DNA of 55,786 nucleotides from Amphimedon queenslandica (lineage: Eukaryota; Porifera; Demospongiae; Haplosclerida; Niphatidae), in assembly GCF_000090795.2 (NCBI RefSeq), contig NW_003546316.1, forward strand, positions 108,689-164,474, in the 5' to 3' direction. Numbering within the stretch: the stretch's first letter is position 1; the number at the start of each line of letters is the position of its first letter. Shown piece after piece: positions 22,001 to 31,917 of the stretch. A program made the translations under genes and the position numbers. The notes beneath the pieces were generated by a model. It was not told where the DNA came from and did no database searches. It was given only the letters and a program-made list of their open reading frames with translations.

Positions 22001-24996
22001 AGTGCCCATACATTATCGACCCATTACTGGCGACTACCGATCCTTTTTCATTGGTCTTTAGCTTTGCCATGTTCTGTTCTATGGAGGACGTTATCTTAGA
22101 GCACACGATTAGCGTCTCTCCATTCCTAAGAATGAGGATAGTGTATCAGTTAGCCTCAGCATTGAAGACCCTTCACTCGTTGAAGATAATCCATCGCAAC
22201 GTCTGCCTTGAGAATATCATAGTGTATTCACTGTCACTGGACGAGCAAGTTAACATTAAGCTAGGCGGATTCTCTCGGTCATGTCTAGAGATGTCACAAG
22301 GTCTGGCTGTTGGAGAGCATGGCCGCTTCCCTGCTCCGGAGATGAGTAATTATTTATACGAGTATGATCAGAGGGCAGACGTATTTTCATTTGCTTTCAC
22401 ATCGTATGAGATACTAACAAGAAAGAAGCTAAAGTGTCGCAAGGGAGTGAGATTTCAGACGGCAACGGGTAACGCTGATCGGCCTAATCTGAAACCGTTA
22501 AATGGACTTTGCCCGTACTTCACTCCATTACTGGACAAATGCTGGAACAACGATCCACACAAGCGACCCTATTTCATAGAAATACTCCACCAGTTCACTA
22601 AACCAATGCCGGTCCTTACAAGGGAAGGTTACTGCATCAACGAGACTCACGAATACAATGCATCTGCTGTGAGATACAACAGAGAATCAAATGGGACATT
22701 CTCTTGTGATCTATACATCTGCAGTAGCGTCTTAAGCATGAAGGACAGCACAGTCCTGACCCATCTCTCCATTCCTGGTTTCAAAACATTGAATAATACG
22801 TCTCTCCCTGCACAATGCATCGTCTGCATGGCCTGCACTAGGGAGTATCTCTGGGTCAGTTTCCAGCATAATTTTGTAAGAGTCTATTCTGCTAGTAGTC
22901 TAGAATTCATCAAAGAGCTGACATTCGATGCACACGTCCTTGTGATGGCTGTCAGTCCTGATTGCGTGTATCTTGGAAAGGAGGACGGAGAGATCCAAGT
23001 ATTTAACTTGTCACAGCCTTCCCCGTTGCATGGGGCGTATAGAACTCGTGTCATTTCTTACCAGAAGCCGATCAAGTCTCTTCAAGTTTTAGATGACTGC
23101 ATAATTTGCTGCACGAAAAATTCGTTTTATCGAGTCCATCCAAACACACTTCACGTGCTACAAGAGTTTCTACTCATATCGGAAACTGGAGTGAAGTCAG
23201 CTGTCGTTGCATTAGATCGTATGAACAACAATGAGTATTTATGGGTCTGCTTTAGGAGACTACAAGAGCTTGTTGTCTTTAATTGTGTCAAAGGGAAGGC
23301 TATATACGGTGTAAACTGCTCTCAAGTTATCGGGAAAGATAGAGCTGAAGTGTGGATTACCTGTATTCAGGTAGTACTTGATACTGTATGGGTTGGACTT
23401 AACACTGGACACATTTTAACATTCTCTGCATATTCTCTGACGCCACTACTTCTCACTTACTTCAAACCACACAAAGAGAACATCAGGCAGCTCGTGCTGC
23501 TGCAGCCTTCGTATTGGAACCCTGATGTCCACAGCAAGTTTTACGACGATGAGTCTGTTACAACTGACAGTGACTGTGGGACTGTGCCTTTCTCTCCAAT
23601 CAGCGGTACCTATGGTGGATCGGTTCCAAGTAATCCATCACTACCAGCTCAAAATGTTGTAATACCTGAAGTTTGCTCTGTCCTCTCTTGCGGGCAAGGT
23701 GTGTACAAGCCGATCCCAAAGATAAGCGAAGATGGTATTCTATTGCACGATACTGACCCTGTTAATGGATTATGTGTTCTGAAAATGGACGGGCCTGATG
23801 CCTCTGGCTGCATTAAATTAGAATGTCAAGCACAGCGACAGTCGCGTCCTTATATGGCCAATTATAACGAAGCCTTGTACACGAATGTATCGAGGGCAAC
23901 TTCATTTAACGAGTCACATCGTCTGTTGCCGCCCACTCCTTCAGTTAATAATGAAGCCACGCCCAACGAGCTTTCATCTGATGTTTATGAGTCGATAGTG
24001 CTTAGTCCAAAACATGATCCAGAATTAGCTGATTTCATATGCATAACTCCTAGTGACGTACCATCTCACCTATCTGATGACACACCAGTCCCCAGTAGGA
24101 CCCATTCATTTGTCAACCACAGTCCCATTGTCGCACCAGTGTCACCCGGTTTCCAACCAATGTCCCCCAGTGTCCAACCAAAGTCCCCCGGTGTCCTACC
24201 AGCATCCACCAGTGATCCACCAACGTCCCCCAGTGTCCAACCAACGTCCCCCAGTGTCCAACCAAAGTCCCCCGGTGTCCTACCAGTGTCCACCAGTGAT
24301 CCACCAGTGTCCCCCAGTGTCCCGTTACTATCCCCCAAACCGCCATTGTCCCCCAGTGCTCATCAATCATCAGATAATGATCATGATGATGGATTACCAT
24401 TGACAGATTCAGAAGATGAAGGCGAAGGTTATGTACGCATGAAAAGTGCATCAGTTTCTCAACCACCAAAGGCTTACAAACCTCTTCATAAATTTCTTGA
24501 TAAAAGCAGATCTCTTCCACCTGCTAGATATCAGCCTCTGGGTCTGTTAGAAAGGTATGTGCTATTTTACCTTAAGCCTACTATTTTTAGCATCTACTAA
24601 ATTTAGCTATATTAGCGAGAGAGCTTTAAATCGCTAAATTAAATAGACGCCAAAATAATTATTATTCATTATAATGGTTATTATTTATAGTTAATTTGGT
24701 TAAAAACGCTAAAATTAGTAACGCTAAACATGACTTTTGCTGATTTCGCTAAAATTAGTAGATGCAAATAATAGTAGGCTTAAGGTAGTTTTATCAATAT
24801 AGTATTCAGCGTTTCCCACAAAGCATGCTAAGTAAGTTAAAAGGCATGCTACTGATAACCCTGATTATAATTATTATAGTTTATAGTACCAATATTTATT
24901 TATATTTTAATTTTTTTCAGTACTGATTCTGGTGATTCTATTCCAAGTAATCCGTCGTCACCAGCAAAAAAATTAACGCCGGAAAAAAAATATTAA
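19031..24996 (+). CDS. LRRK-like ROCO protein with degenerate Roc GTPase and pseudokinase
   Basis: Three exons: 19031-19075, 19231-24554 and 24921-24996, totalling 5445 nt and 1814 aa. The short first exon reads MAKAAESENTSLLEK. Residues about 30-180 form an ankyrin-like helical region, and 180-340 form leucine-rich repeats (SLNLSNNNLTQLP, SLDISSNLFSSVP). Residues about 365-500 are Roc-like but carry VMVVSASNTSPHIV where the P-loop should be. About 510-860 is COR-like. About 880-1130 is kinase-like: the AVK lysine and an APE motif are present, but the catalytic loop is HRN (nt 22192-22200, Asp to Asn) and DFG is replaced by GGF (nt 22264-22272). About 1150-1440 is a WD40/beta-propeller-like region. 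The tail holds a Pro/Ser repeat. The LRR-Roc-COR-kinase-WD order is that of LRRK proteins. I infer a scaffold or allosteric role rather than catalysis. Nearly all coding sequence lies in one 5.3-kb exon, unlike its intron-dense neighbours. Confidence 0.85.
24130..24360 (+). repeat. Coding tandem repeat (Ser-Pro-rich) in the LRRK-like tail
   Basis: Units of about 27 bp (for example CCCAGTGTCCAACCAA) repeat along the third exon's predecessor, encoding SPSVQPxSP / SPGVLPxS blocks (residues about 1649-1725). The region resembles a minimal SP-directed phosphorylation or SH3-ligand platform. The repeat also generates spurious long frames on the other strand. Confidence 0.85.
24568..24787. mobile_element. 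MITE with about 37-bp terminal inverted repeats, last intron of the LRRK-like gene
   Basis: The left end begins TACCTTAAGCCTACTATT and the right end is its inverse complement, with about 34 of 37 positions matching. The interior carries repeated CGCTAAA / TTTAGCG motifs. It is 220 bp, non-coding, and starts 13 bp inside the intron after the donor at 24555. Confidence 0.8.
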
Positions 24997-25003
24997 TCAA
25001 TCA

Positions 25004-25009
25004 AATAAA
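25004..25009 (+). terminator. Polyadenylation signal AATAAA of the LRRK-like gene
   Basis: A canonical AATAAA lies 8 bp after the TAA stop at 24994-24996. The convergent NUDT5 gene stops at 25080, so the two 3' UTRs must be very short or overlap. Confidence 0.5.
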
Positions 25010-25079
25010 CAAGTGAAATGTTTGACAATTAAAATACATGCGCTATGTGAAAAAGTATCATTTATTATTATTATTATTA

Positions 25080-25986
25080 TTATTTTAAGAGTGTTTTACC
25101 ATTCTCAAGTCCTAAAGCAAATAAATATAATTTACTCTCAATTTCAATGTCAAATTTCTCTTTTAAACTCTGTAATGACTTTAACAAGTTTTGAAGTGAT
25201 AAGTAAAATGCCTACAGCAACGATTACTATTATTATCTATTAATATAATTAATTGCTAACTTCAATATATTCATCATCATCTAACGACTGTTTGCCAGCG
25301 TCATCAGTAATTGACACTAAAAATAAAAATAATAATATAATATAATAATAATTATTATTATCATTATACTTTGAACTAAGATTGTGTTTTCGGTGCTTTT
25401 CCATGGATCGCAATACACAGGTACGCTAATATTCTGTGGTCGGTGTGCATTAAATAGAATAATACCGAATATTATTTATTATTATACCTCAACCTTTCCC
25501 TCGTGTCCCGTTTCTTCTCTTAACTCTCTCTCTCCGGCCTCTGACGGTTCCTCGTTCTTATCGATAAGACCAGATGGAAACTCAACACATATCCTGTTAT
25601 ATGAGTATGATGTCATTATGATTGCACGTAGCAGGGATAAAGCCACACCCACTTATTGATTGGCGGACGATAGACGGCAACTAGCAATATCCTATCCTTA
25701 TCTTTTTGAGTTGCTGCAACAATAAAGATGATGATAATAATAATGATGATGGATTATTACCAATAATATCAACGGCATCGGCTGTTCCTTTTCTAGTGGT
25801 TCGCTCCACAGTTTCCCAGACTCTAGTCTCTCCTTTTAAGCTGTAATGAATGTGTCCAGCTCTTATCCACTTCCCATCGAATATCCACGAGCATTCTTTC
25901 GATTTTATATCCCTCTCTTTATTGGACATTAGTCTCTGAAACTGTTTTTCAACAGTGCTAGATAACACCTCATCTTTAGCCGCCAT
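25080..25986 (-). CDS. NUDT5: ADP-sugar pyrophosphatase, NUDT5-type Nudix hydrolase
   Basis: The family hydrolyses ADP-ribose and related nucleoside diphosphate sugars to AMP plus sugar phosphate in cytosol and nucleus. Six exons: 25986-25761, 25713-25647, 25593-25488, 25433-25370, 25316-25261 and 25211-25080, giving 651 nt and 216 aa, close to the vertebrate length of about 219. The N-terminal part has GETRVWETVERTTRKGTADA. The second exon gives ILLVAVYRPP. The third carries a full Nudix box (G-x5-E-x7-REL-x-EE-x-G: GLIDKNEEPSEAGERELREE). Then PVYCDPWKSTENTI and a C-terminal helix ending LENGKTLLK follow. Start taken at MAAKDEV (25986); an ATG at 26010 is in frame but less favoured. The second intron uses a weak GTGGCT donor, required by phase. 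Divergent from the phosphodiesterase gene. Confidence 0.88.
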
Positions 25987-26158
25987 GTTGAAGGTTAAAA
26001 TTTTATTCATTTAGGGTGTGGTCAAGTTAGAAAATACTCTCGCACACCCTCCGTGTACCTCCGTTTACGTCTACCACGCTTCACAACGTTGGAGGGCTGT
26101 CAATAAAAGCGTTGGTTTTCTCTCCTCAGTTTCCAGAAGTCTAGCTAGTCTTTCAGCG

Positions 26159-29100
26159 ATGTCTAAACTGAATAGGAAGAGCGTCTCCGAATGGCTCGAT
26201 AGCAACGAAGAAATAGGCAAAGAGATAGTCGCCAACTTCTTAATGAAGCGGCCAGTATTCTGGAAAGAAATGGTGGAGCAGCAGACTCACCACACTGTTG
26301 CATCCCGCCGCCTCACTCTTCACAGGCTTAGCATAGCAGGAGCTCCGGGGCCTCTTCTCCCTTTTGCAGGAGACTGCGAGGGCATCACTAGCTCTGGAGT
26401 TAATATGAAAAGGTTTACTAGTGGCCCTATTATGATCCCCAAGAAGTCAAAGGACCAGCTTAGAAAGCTCAACAAACAGGACTTGTTCATGGAGCTATTG
26501 AAAGATGTCATATCTCCCGAATTTGACGTGTACAGCCTGAGTCACAAGATATTAGTGAACGTCCTGTTGCTCATTGATGGAGATCGATCATCTCTGTTCT
26601 TTGTTGAGGGAAGCAAGGAGAATCCTATACTCATTTCCCGATTGTTTGATGTTACTGCACATTCACAACTTGAGTCTGTGCTCCACGATGATTCTGAGGC
26701 AATAAAGATCCCGTTTGGCGTTGGGATCGTTGGACAGGTTGCCAAGACTGGAGAGCTCATTAATCTCAAGGATGCTTACGATGTAATTCTTAAAAGTTGC
26801 TTTTGTTATTAGTATTTTTACTTTCATTATTGTTTTACAGAGCCCCTACTTCAACAAAGAAATTGATAAGCTGACAGGTTACAGGACAAAAGCACTTCTC
26901 TGCATGCCAATAAAAACCTCATCAGGAGAAGTGAGCTTATGCAATTACATTTTAATACTATTGATGTTTCTTGCATAGGTGATTGGTGTTGCTCAAGTCA
27001 TGAACAAGCATAACGATGGAGAATTCACTGAAGAAGATGTAGAGGTACTTTTACTAGAGAGAGTGGGGGGCTTGCGGGAGAGCTGCAGGAAGAGAGCTAA
27101 AAGAGACTGCGTTTTTTTAGTAACATATTTAAGAATGATAAGAATGCCAAATAAGCTGATGCGTACATGTACATATGTACTAATGTACACTATTAGTCAC
27201 TTAATGTACGAATGTGCACCTCGCTGTTAATGTACGAATCTGCACCTCGTCGTTACTGACTGTTTTTATTAGGTTTTCAATACATACATGACATTTTGTG
27301 CTATCGGTTTGACGAATTCACACTTGTTTGAGTTGTCCTTTACCCACTCACGAAGGCTTCAAGTGAGCAATTTAAAATGAAACGAAATTAGATTTTCTTT
27401 TGAAAGATGCTGCTAGAGCTAACAAAGAAACTTTTTGAGGACACTACGTCAATGGAGGAAATGATAGAGTGCATTATGTCCGAAGCACTGAAGCTCATTC
27501 CGTGTGAAAAGTGCATTGTCGTTGTTGTGGACAAGAAAGTATGCAACATAGTAATAGTTACTATTATACTCATTATTGCAGACTGAAAATGATGTTACAT
27601 TCAAAATAGCAATCCAGTTTAACGGGAAGGAAACGGAAACATTGACGTAATATAAAATCTAACCATCTCGATTTTATCTTCCTCTCTCCTTCTCCCTCTT
27701 TCTCTTTCTCTCTTGCTTTTACATTGTTTATTATAAAAAGCACTATTGATCCTGAGCATATCGATGGCTATGATGTTATCATTAAAGTTGCCCAAACTTG
27801 TGAAGTATGTTACCCGACCATTCTAACAAGTGTAATACATTATTTTTGTTGATTAGCAAATAATAACAAATGACGATGGCGCCCAGCAGTCCAAGACTAC
27901 CCTCTCCATTTCATCAAACTCCAATATGCTGTGTATGCCAGTATTTAATGACAAGGGGGACCTGATGGGTAAGAGTTACCATGCAGTAGATCCTGAAGTA
28001 GTATCATTCCTTGTAGCCATTGTGAAGCTGGATAACAAGTTGAACGGTCTGCCATTTAACGACATGGAGCAAGAGTCCTTCCAAGTCTTCTCAATGTATT
28101 GCGGACTGGCGATACACAATGTGCTCAACTATGAGAAAATCAAACGAGCAAATGCAAAGCAGACTGTTGCCCTAGAGGTAAGCTCAAGTTGTTCTTATAA
28201 TGACTATAAAGGGAATTTCTTTCTATTTTAACTGATTCATATACCCTTGTCCTATACATACATGTACACATGTATGTACATGTATATTGTATTTAGAAAG
28301 TTTGAGCCAATTCTGAGTACAAATTTTGGCCAAAAAACTAAGATTAATAATACTTGTCATTGATAATTGTTACTATTATTGTGCAGGTGCTATCATACCA
28401 TGCTGCTGCTTCACTGGACGAAACGGAGCGTTTAATGGTAAGCATCTATTAGCATTATAAAGTAACCATCATGCATGTATTGCTAATACTAGTCTATGAG
28501 TATACAAAATATCAAAGATGCTGAGTTAGTCTCCTTCACATTTGATGACTTAAAATTTACAGACGATGAGACGGTCCTTGCATCTGTGTTGATGTTCAAA
28601 GAAATGGGCTTTACTCACAGATTCCACATTGATGATAAGGTAAAAATAAACATTAATTGTTATTCCATTGATAATATTGTTGTGTTAACTTTATTTTCAA
28701 TTGTAGTCATTATTTCGTTGGGTTTTGACCGTGAGGAAGAACTATAGGCCAGTTCTGTATCACAACTGGAGGCATGCTTTTAATGTAGCACAAGCAATGT
28801 TCACAATAATGGTAAGTGCATATACACATTTTCCTCATGCTATTGACTATATTATGTACATGCATATAACAGTCAGGAAGGATTGGTTGCCAGTTCACAG
28901 ATATTGAGAAGCTTTCGTTGCTTATTGCATGCTTTTCACATGATCTAGACCACAGGGGAACCAACAATGCTTTCCAATCAAAGCAAGCTCTCCAATTCTC
29001 ACTCTTTCTCTTAGCCTATTTTATGTATGTAACATGTACTTTTATTATTAATAATAGGATAGAGAGTCCATTGGCTCAGTTATACACTACTAGTACTATG

Positions 29101-30368
29101 GAGCACCATCACTTCAATCATTGCATCATGATACTCAACTGCGACAGTAACAAACTGCTCCAGAATGTCTCCTCAGAAACTTACGAAAAGATAATTCGAG
29201 TCATTGAAGATGCAATCCTTTCCACTGATCTATCACTCTATTTCAAGTAAAAATGAAAGAAATTTTTGTATTTAAATTTGTCATCAAATGTGCATGTTTA
29301 TACAGAAATAGAAGCAAGTTTTTTGACATGATCAACTCTGGTGAGTTTGACAGTTCTGATGTTATCCACAGGGACCTTATGAGGTATTAAAATGTACTAA
29401 TTACAGTATTACTAATAGTCATTGGTCAATCAATAGAGGAATGCTAATGACGGCTTGTGACGTTGCAGCTGTTTCTAAGCCATGGCGAATTCAAAGAAGG
29501 GTACATTAATTGAGTTAATTATTATTATTATTGTTTAATAATAATTGCTAGGTTGCTGATTTAGTGATGAAAGAGTTTTTCCAGCAAGGGGACATGGAGA
29601 GGGAAAACTTGAACATGACACCAGTGGTAATAGCAATTAATAATTATTATTGCTCCAAAATTTTGGCCAAAGTCCCTGTACATGTACCAACTCTGGCCAA
29701 ATTTTGTCAAAGATGAAAAATAGAGCAATTCTCCATTTTCATAATTTTTTCCTGATACATATACACTGTGCATGTATTTAGTGGGCGTAGAAAGTTTGAG
29801 CTGATTCCAATCAAATTTGGATTTTTAAAATGAATTTCTAATTATTATTATTAGGCTATAATGGACAGGAGGAAGATTGATGAGCTGCCACAGATGCAGG
29901 CTGGATTCATAAAAGGTGTCTGTCTTCCCCTATACAAGGTAACAACTACCCTATATTAGCATGGCAGAGCCAACTACTGTACAATATTCTATATGTACAT
30001 GTAGGTGCTAGCAAAATTTAGTCCCGAGTTCTTACCAATGGCAGATGGAGCTCAGTTCAACCTTAATGGTTGGGAAGAAAGAATAAAAAGCCCTGGTATA
30101 GATCGTAAGCACATAAACCATGCTGAGTCTAAATTATAAATAATAATAGATAAATATTTCGTGTGTTGTTGTCCTTTTAGGTCACGGATCCATTTCTGTT
30201 TCCCACCGATCCATGTCTATCACGCCCTCTATCACAGAATCCACACCCATTCCTGCCAGCGCAACAAGTACTGTGAATCAGAGGCTTGGATTGATTGAGG
30301 CGTGGGTTGATCACACTCAAGATGAGAGGAACACCACTCGTCGTAACAGAAAGTGCAATGTACTTTAG
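26159..30368 (+). CDS. PDE5/6/11-family cyclic nucleotide phosphodiesterase, GAF-GAF-catalytic
   Basis: It hydrolyses cyclic nucleotides, probably cGMP, under allosteric control by GAF domains. Start taken at [18 protein letters not shown] (26159); the frame is open back to an ATG at 26018. Exon 1 holds a family-typical N-terminus and GAF-A ([52 protein letters not shown]). GAF-B spans about 27410-28180. The catalytic HD domain has HNWRHAFN (about 28761), HDLDHRG (28939-28959), [38 protein letters not shown] and LPQMQAGFI with the purine-binding Gln. The EHHHF / CxMILN wording and SKPW motif look closest to PDE5/PDE11; I favour PDE5-like. Introns are short; one at 28983-29057 appears to be GC-AG. 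A Ser/Thr-rich tail ends at TAG 30366-30368. Confidence 0.88.
29650..29835. repeat. Copy of the 'agtacaggg' repeat family in PDE intron
   Basis: It carries CTCCAAAATTTTGGCCAAAG, AATTCTCCATTTTCAT, GTAGAAAGTTTGAGCTGATT and AATTTGGATTTTT in the same order as the units at 16425-17175, single copy and more diverged. A shorter fragment is at about 28290-28345 in an earlier intron of the same gene. Confidence 0.75.
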
Positions 30369-30507
30369 TTGCACTGTCATAAACTCATAGACACTTTAAA
30401 AGATACTATATCTTCACACTCAGACACTTTAAAAGATACATGTACTATGTATTCACACATAGACACTTTAAAAGATACTACTGTATACATGGGTATTCAC
30501 CTTTTGT

Positions 30508-31794
30508 TTAAATAATCATGATTGCCCTTCCATTACACTTATTACAAAAATAATAAGAATTGTTATTAGCAATGTCATTATTGCCATCATGGCGATCATC
30601 AGTCCATGGTAGCGTCCGTGCTTGTTGATGCTTCCGTTGTTCCATTAGCGTCTTTTCACTGAATGAGAGGTGTGGCAGGCCTCTACTAGTGGGCGTTGTC
30701 TCCTTTGGCACCGGATACAATAGCTATTAATAATTATCGTAATTATCATGTTCTACTTAATTATTGTTTTTACTTTATGAGCTAATTTTTCCCCTTCAGT
30801 GAGTGACGTATTAAGAGATAGCAACGAGGGCATGGGCGTGGCTTCGTGCCTTGCACTTATTTTATCGGAAATCATTTGAACTGCAACGCTAGTGTTTTTA
30901 GCCAATTCTAATACGTTGCACCCTAACAACAAACAATAAAATAAACAACAACAACAAACAAAATAAACAACAACAACAAACAATACAATAAACAGAAACA
31001 ACAAACAATAAAGTAAACAATACCTTGATGAATAGGCTGTAACTGTACAGGAGTCACTGTTGCTATTTTTATCCCACTAGCAGTGCTATTAGCTGTCGAG
31101 CTAGTACTCATTAATTTTCTACTAATATTATTGACAAGTTGGTGTATCGCTTTGATATGGTTCATTAGCTGATCCCTTTCATCAAGCAATGTCTGTAATG
31201 TATTGACTGATAGGTGATAATGATTCCCCTTCCATTCTCTCAATTCGTCAATGAGTAACCTACTAGCAAGTACCTTACATTTCCATACATCACATTCGAT
31301 CGTAAGTCCCTCGATTTCCTCGTTCATCTCCATTAGCTCTGTTATTGAGTGATTTAACTTGCTTTCTAAAGTCACCTTATCCCGTATTAGCGTCTCTATC
31401 TCTGTGCCCATTTCACCGCCCACTGACGCTAATAGTAATCTCTTAAGCTCTTTCATGGCCTTGTTTTGATCCTCTATCATTCGCTCAAGTTCAGTAATGT
31501 CCCGATGAGGAGAGAGGCGAAGAGAGGAAGGTAAAGTGGACCGTGTTCTTGTAATCAAAGGTGTACTGGTGATCAGTGGGTCACTCCAGGAGACATCAGT
31601 CACCCTATTAATAACAACAAAAATAATTAATTTTTTAATTTTATGGACCAACTTACTTGTACTTTTCATATTTCTTCTTTGATATGAGATCCTGTGCTTT
31701 CTTTAAGTACTATACCTCCAATAAAATAATGATAAATTATAAAATAATGAACCTTTTCTTTGAGAGCTTGCTTTCTTCTTCTACAACTTTCCAT
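30508..31794 (-). CDS. Coiled-coil protein of unknown identity, about 335 aa
   Basis: Not recognised. Five exons are readable: 31794-31753 (MESCRRRKQALKEK), a short lysine-rich exon around 31710-31660 (YLKKAQDLISKKKYEKYK), a large exon from about 31604 to 31022, one at about 30924-30780, and the last ending at TAA 30508-30510. The large exon encodes VTDVSWSDPLITSTPLITR, then a long heptad-type coiled coil (ELERMIEDQNKAMKELKRLL ... LIRDKVTLESKLNHSITELM ... LLDERDQLMNHIKAIHQLV). The tail is Ser/Thr/Pro-rich and ends with a two-cysteine FCNKCNG motif, too little to be a finger on its own. No membrane segment. Divergent from PDZD8 (123 bp between start codons) and convergent with the phosphodiesterase (139 bp). 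A centrosomal or cytoskeletal role would be a guess. Confidence 0.7.
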
Positions 31795-31821
31795 GATAGC
31801 CCTATAAGCCACACCTAATCA

Positions 31822-31869
31822 TGCGTGGGAGTAGAATATTCAGCCACACCTTCTGCGTGGGAGTAGAAT
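31822..31869. promoter_or_regulatory. Direct repeats in the coiled-coil gene/PDZD8 divergent promoter
   Basis: The 16-mer TGCGTGGGAGTAGAAT occurs exactly at 31822-31837 and 31854-31869, each copy preceded by AGCCACACCT. Two further AGCCAC[TG]CCT motifs follow before the PDZD8 ATG at 31918. The repeats fill most of the 123-bp interval between the two start codons and may be shared promoter elements. Confidence 0.5.
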
Positions 31870-31917
31870 TAGCAGCCACTCCTTTTTAAGCCACGCCTAT
31901 TAAAGAAGGAGTCAATC

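Noticed and set aside
24053..24520. Three additional long frames over the Ser-Pro repeat region
   Set aside because: Tandem repetition with no stop in any frame produces them; the frame continuous with the 5.3-kb exon is the real one.
26018..26158. Upstream in-frame ATG at 26018 as phosphodiesterase start
   Set aside because: Possible but not favoured: it leaves only about 31 bp to the NUDT5 start, and the region contains a pyrimidine-rich stretch with AG resembling 5' UTR or acceptor sequence.
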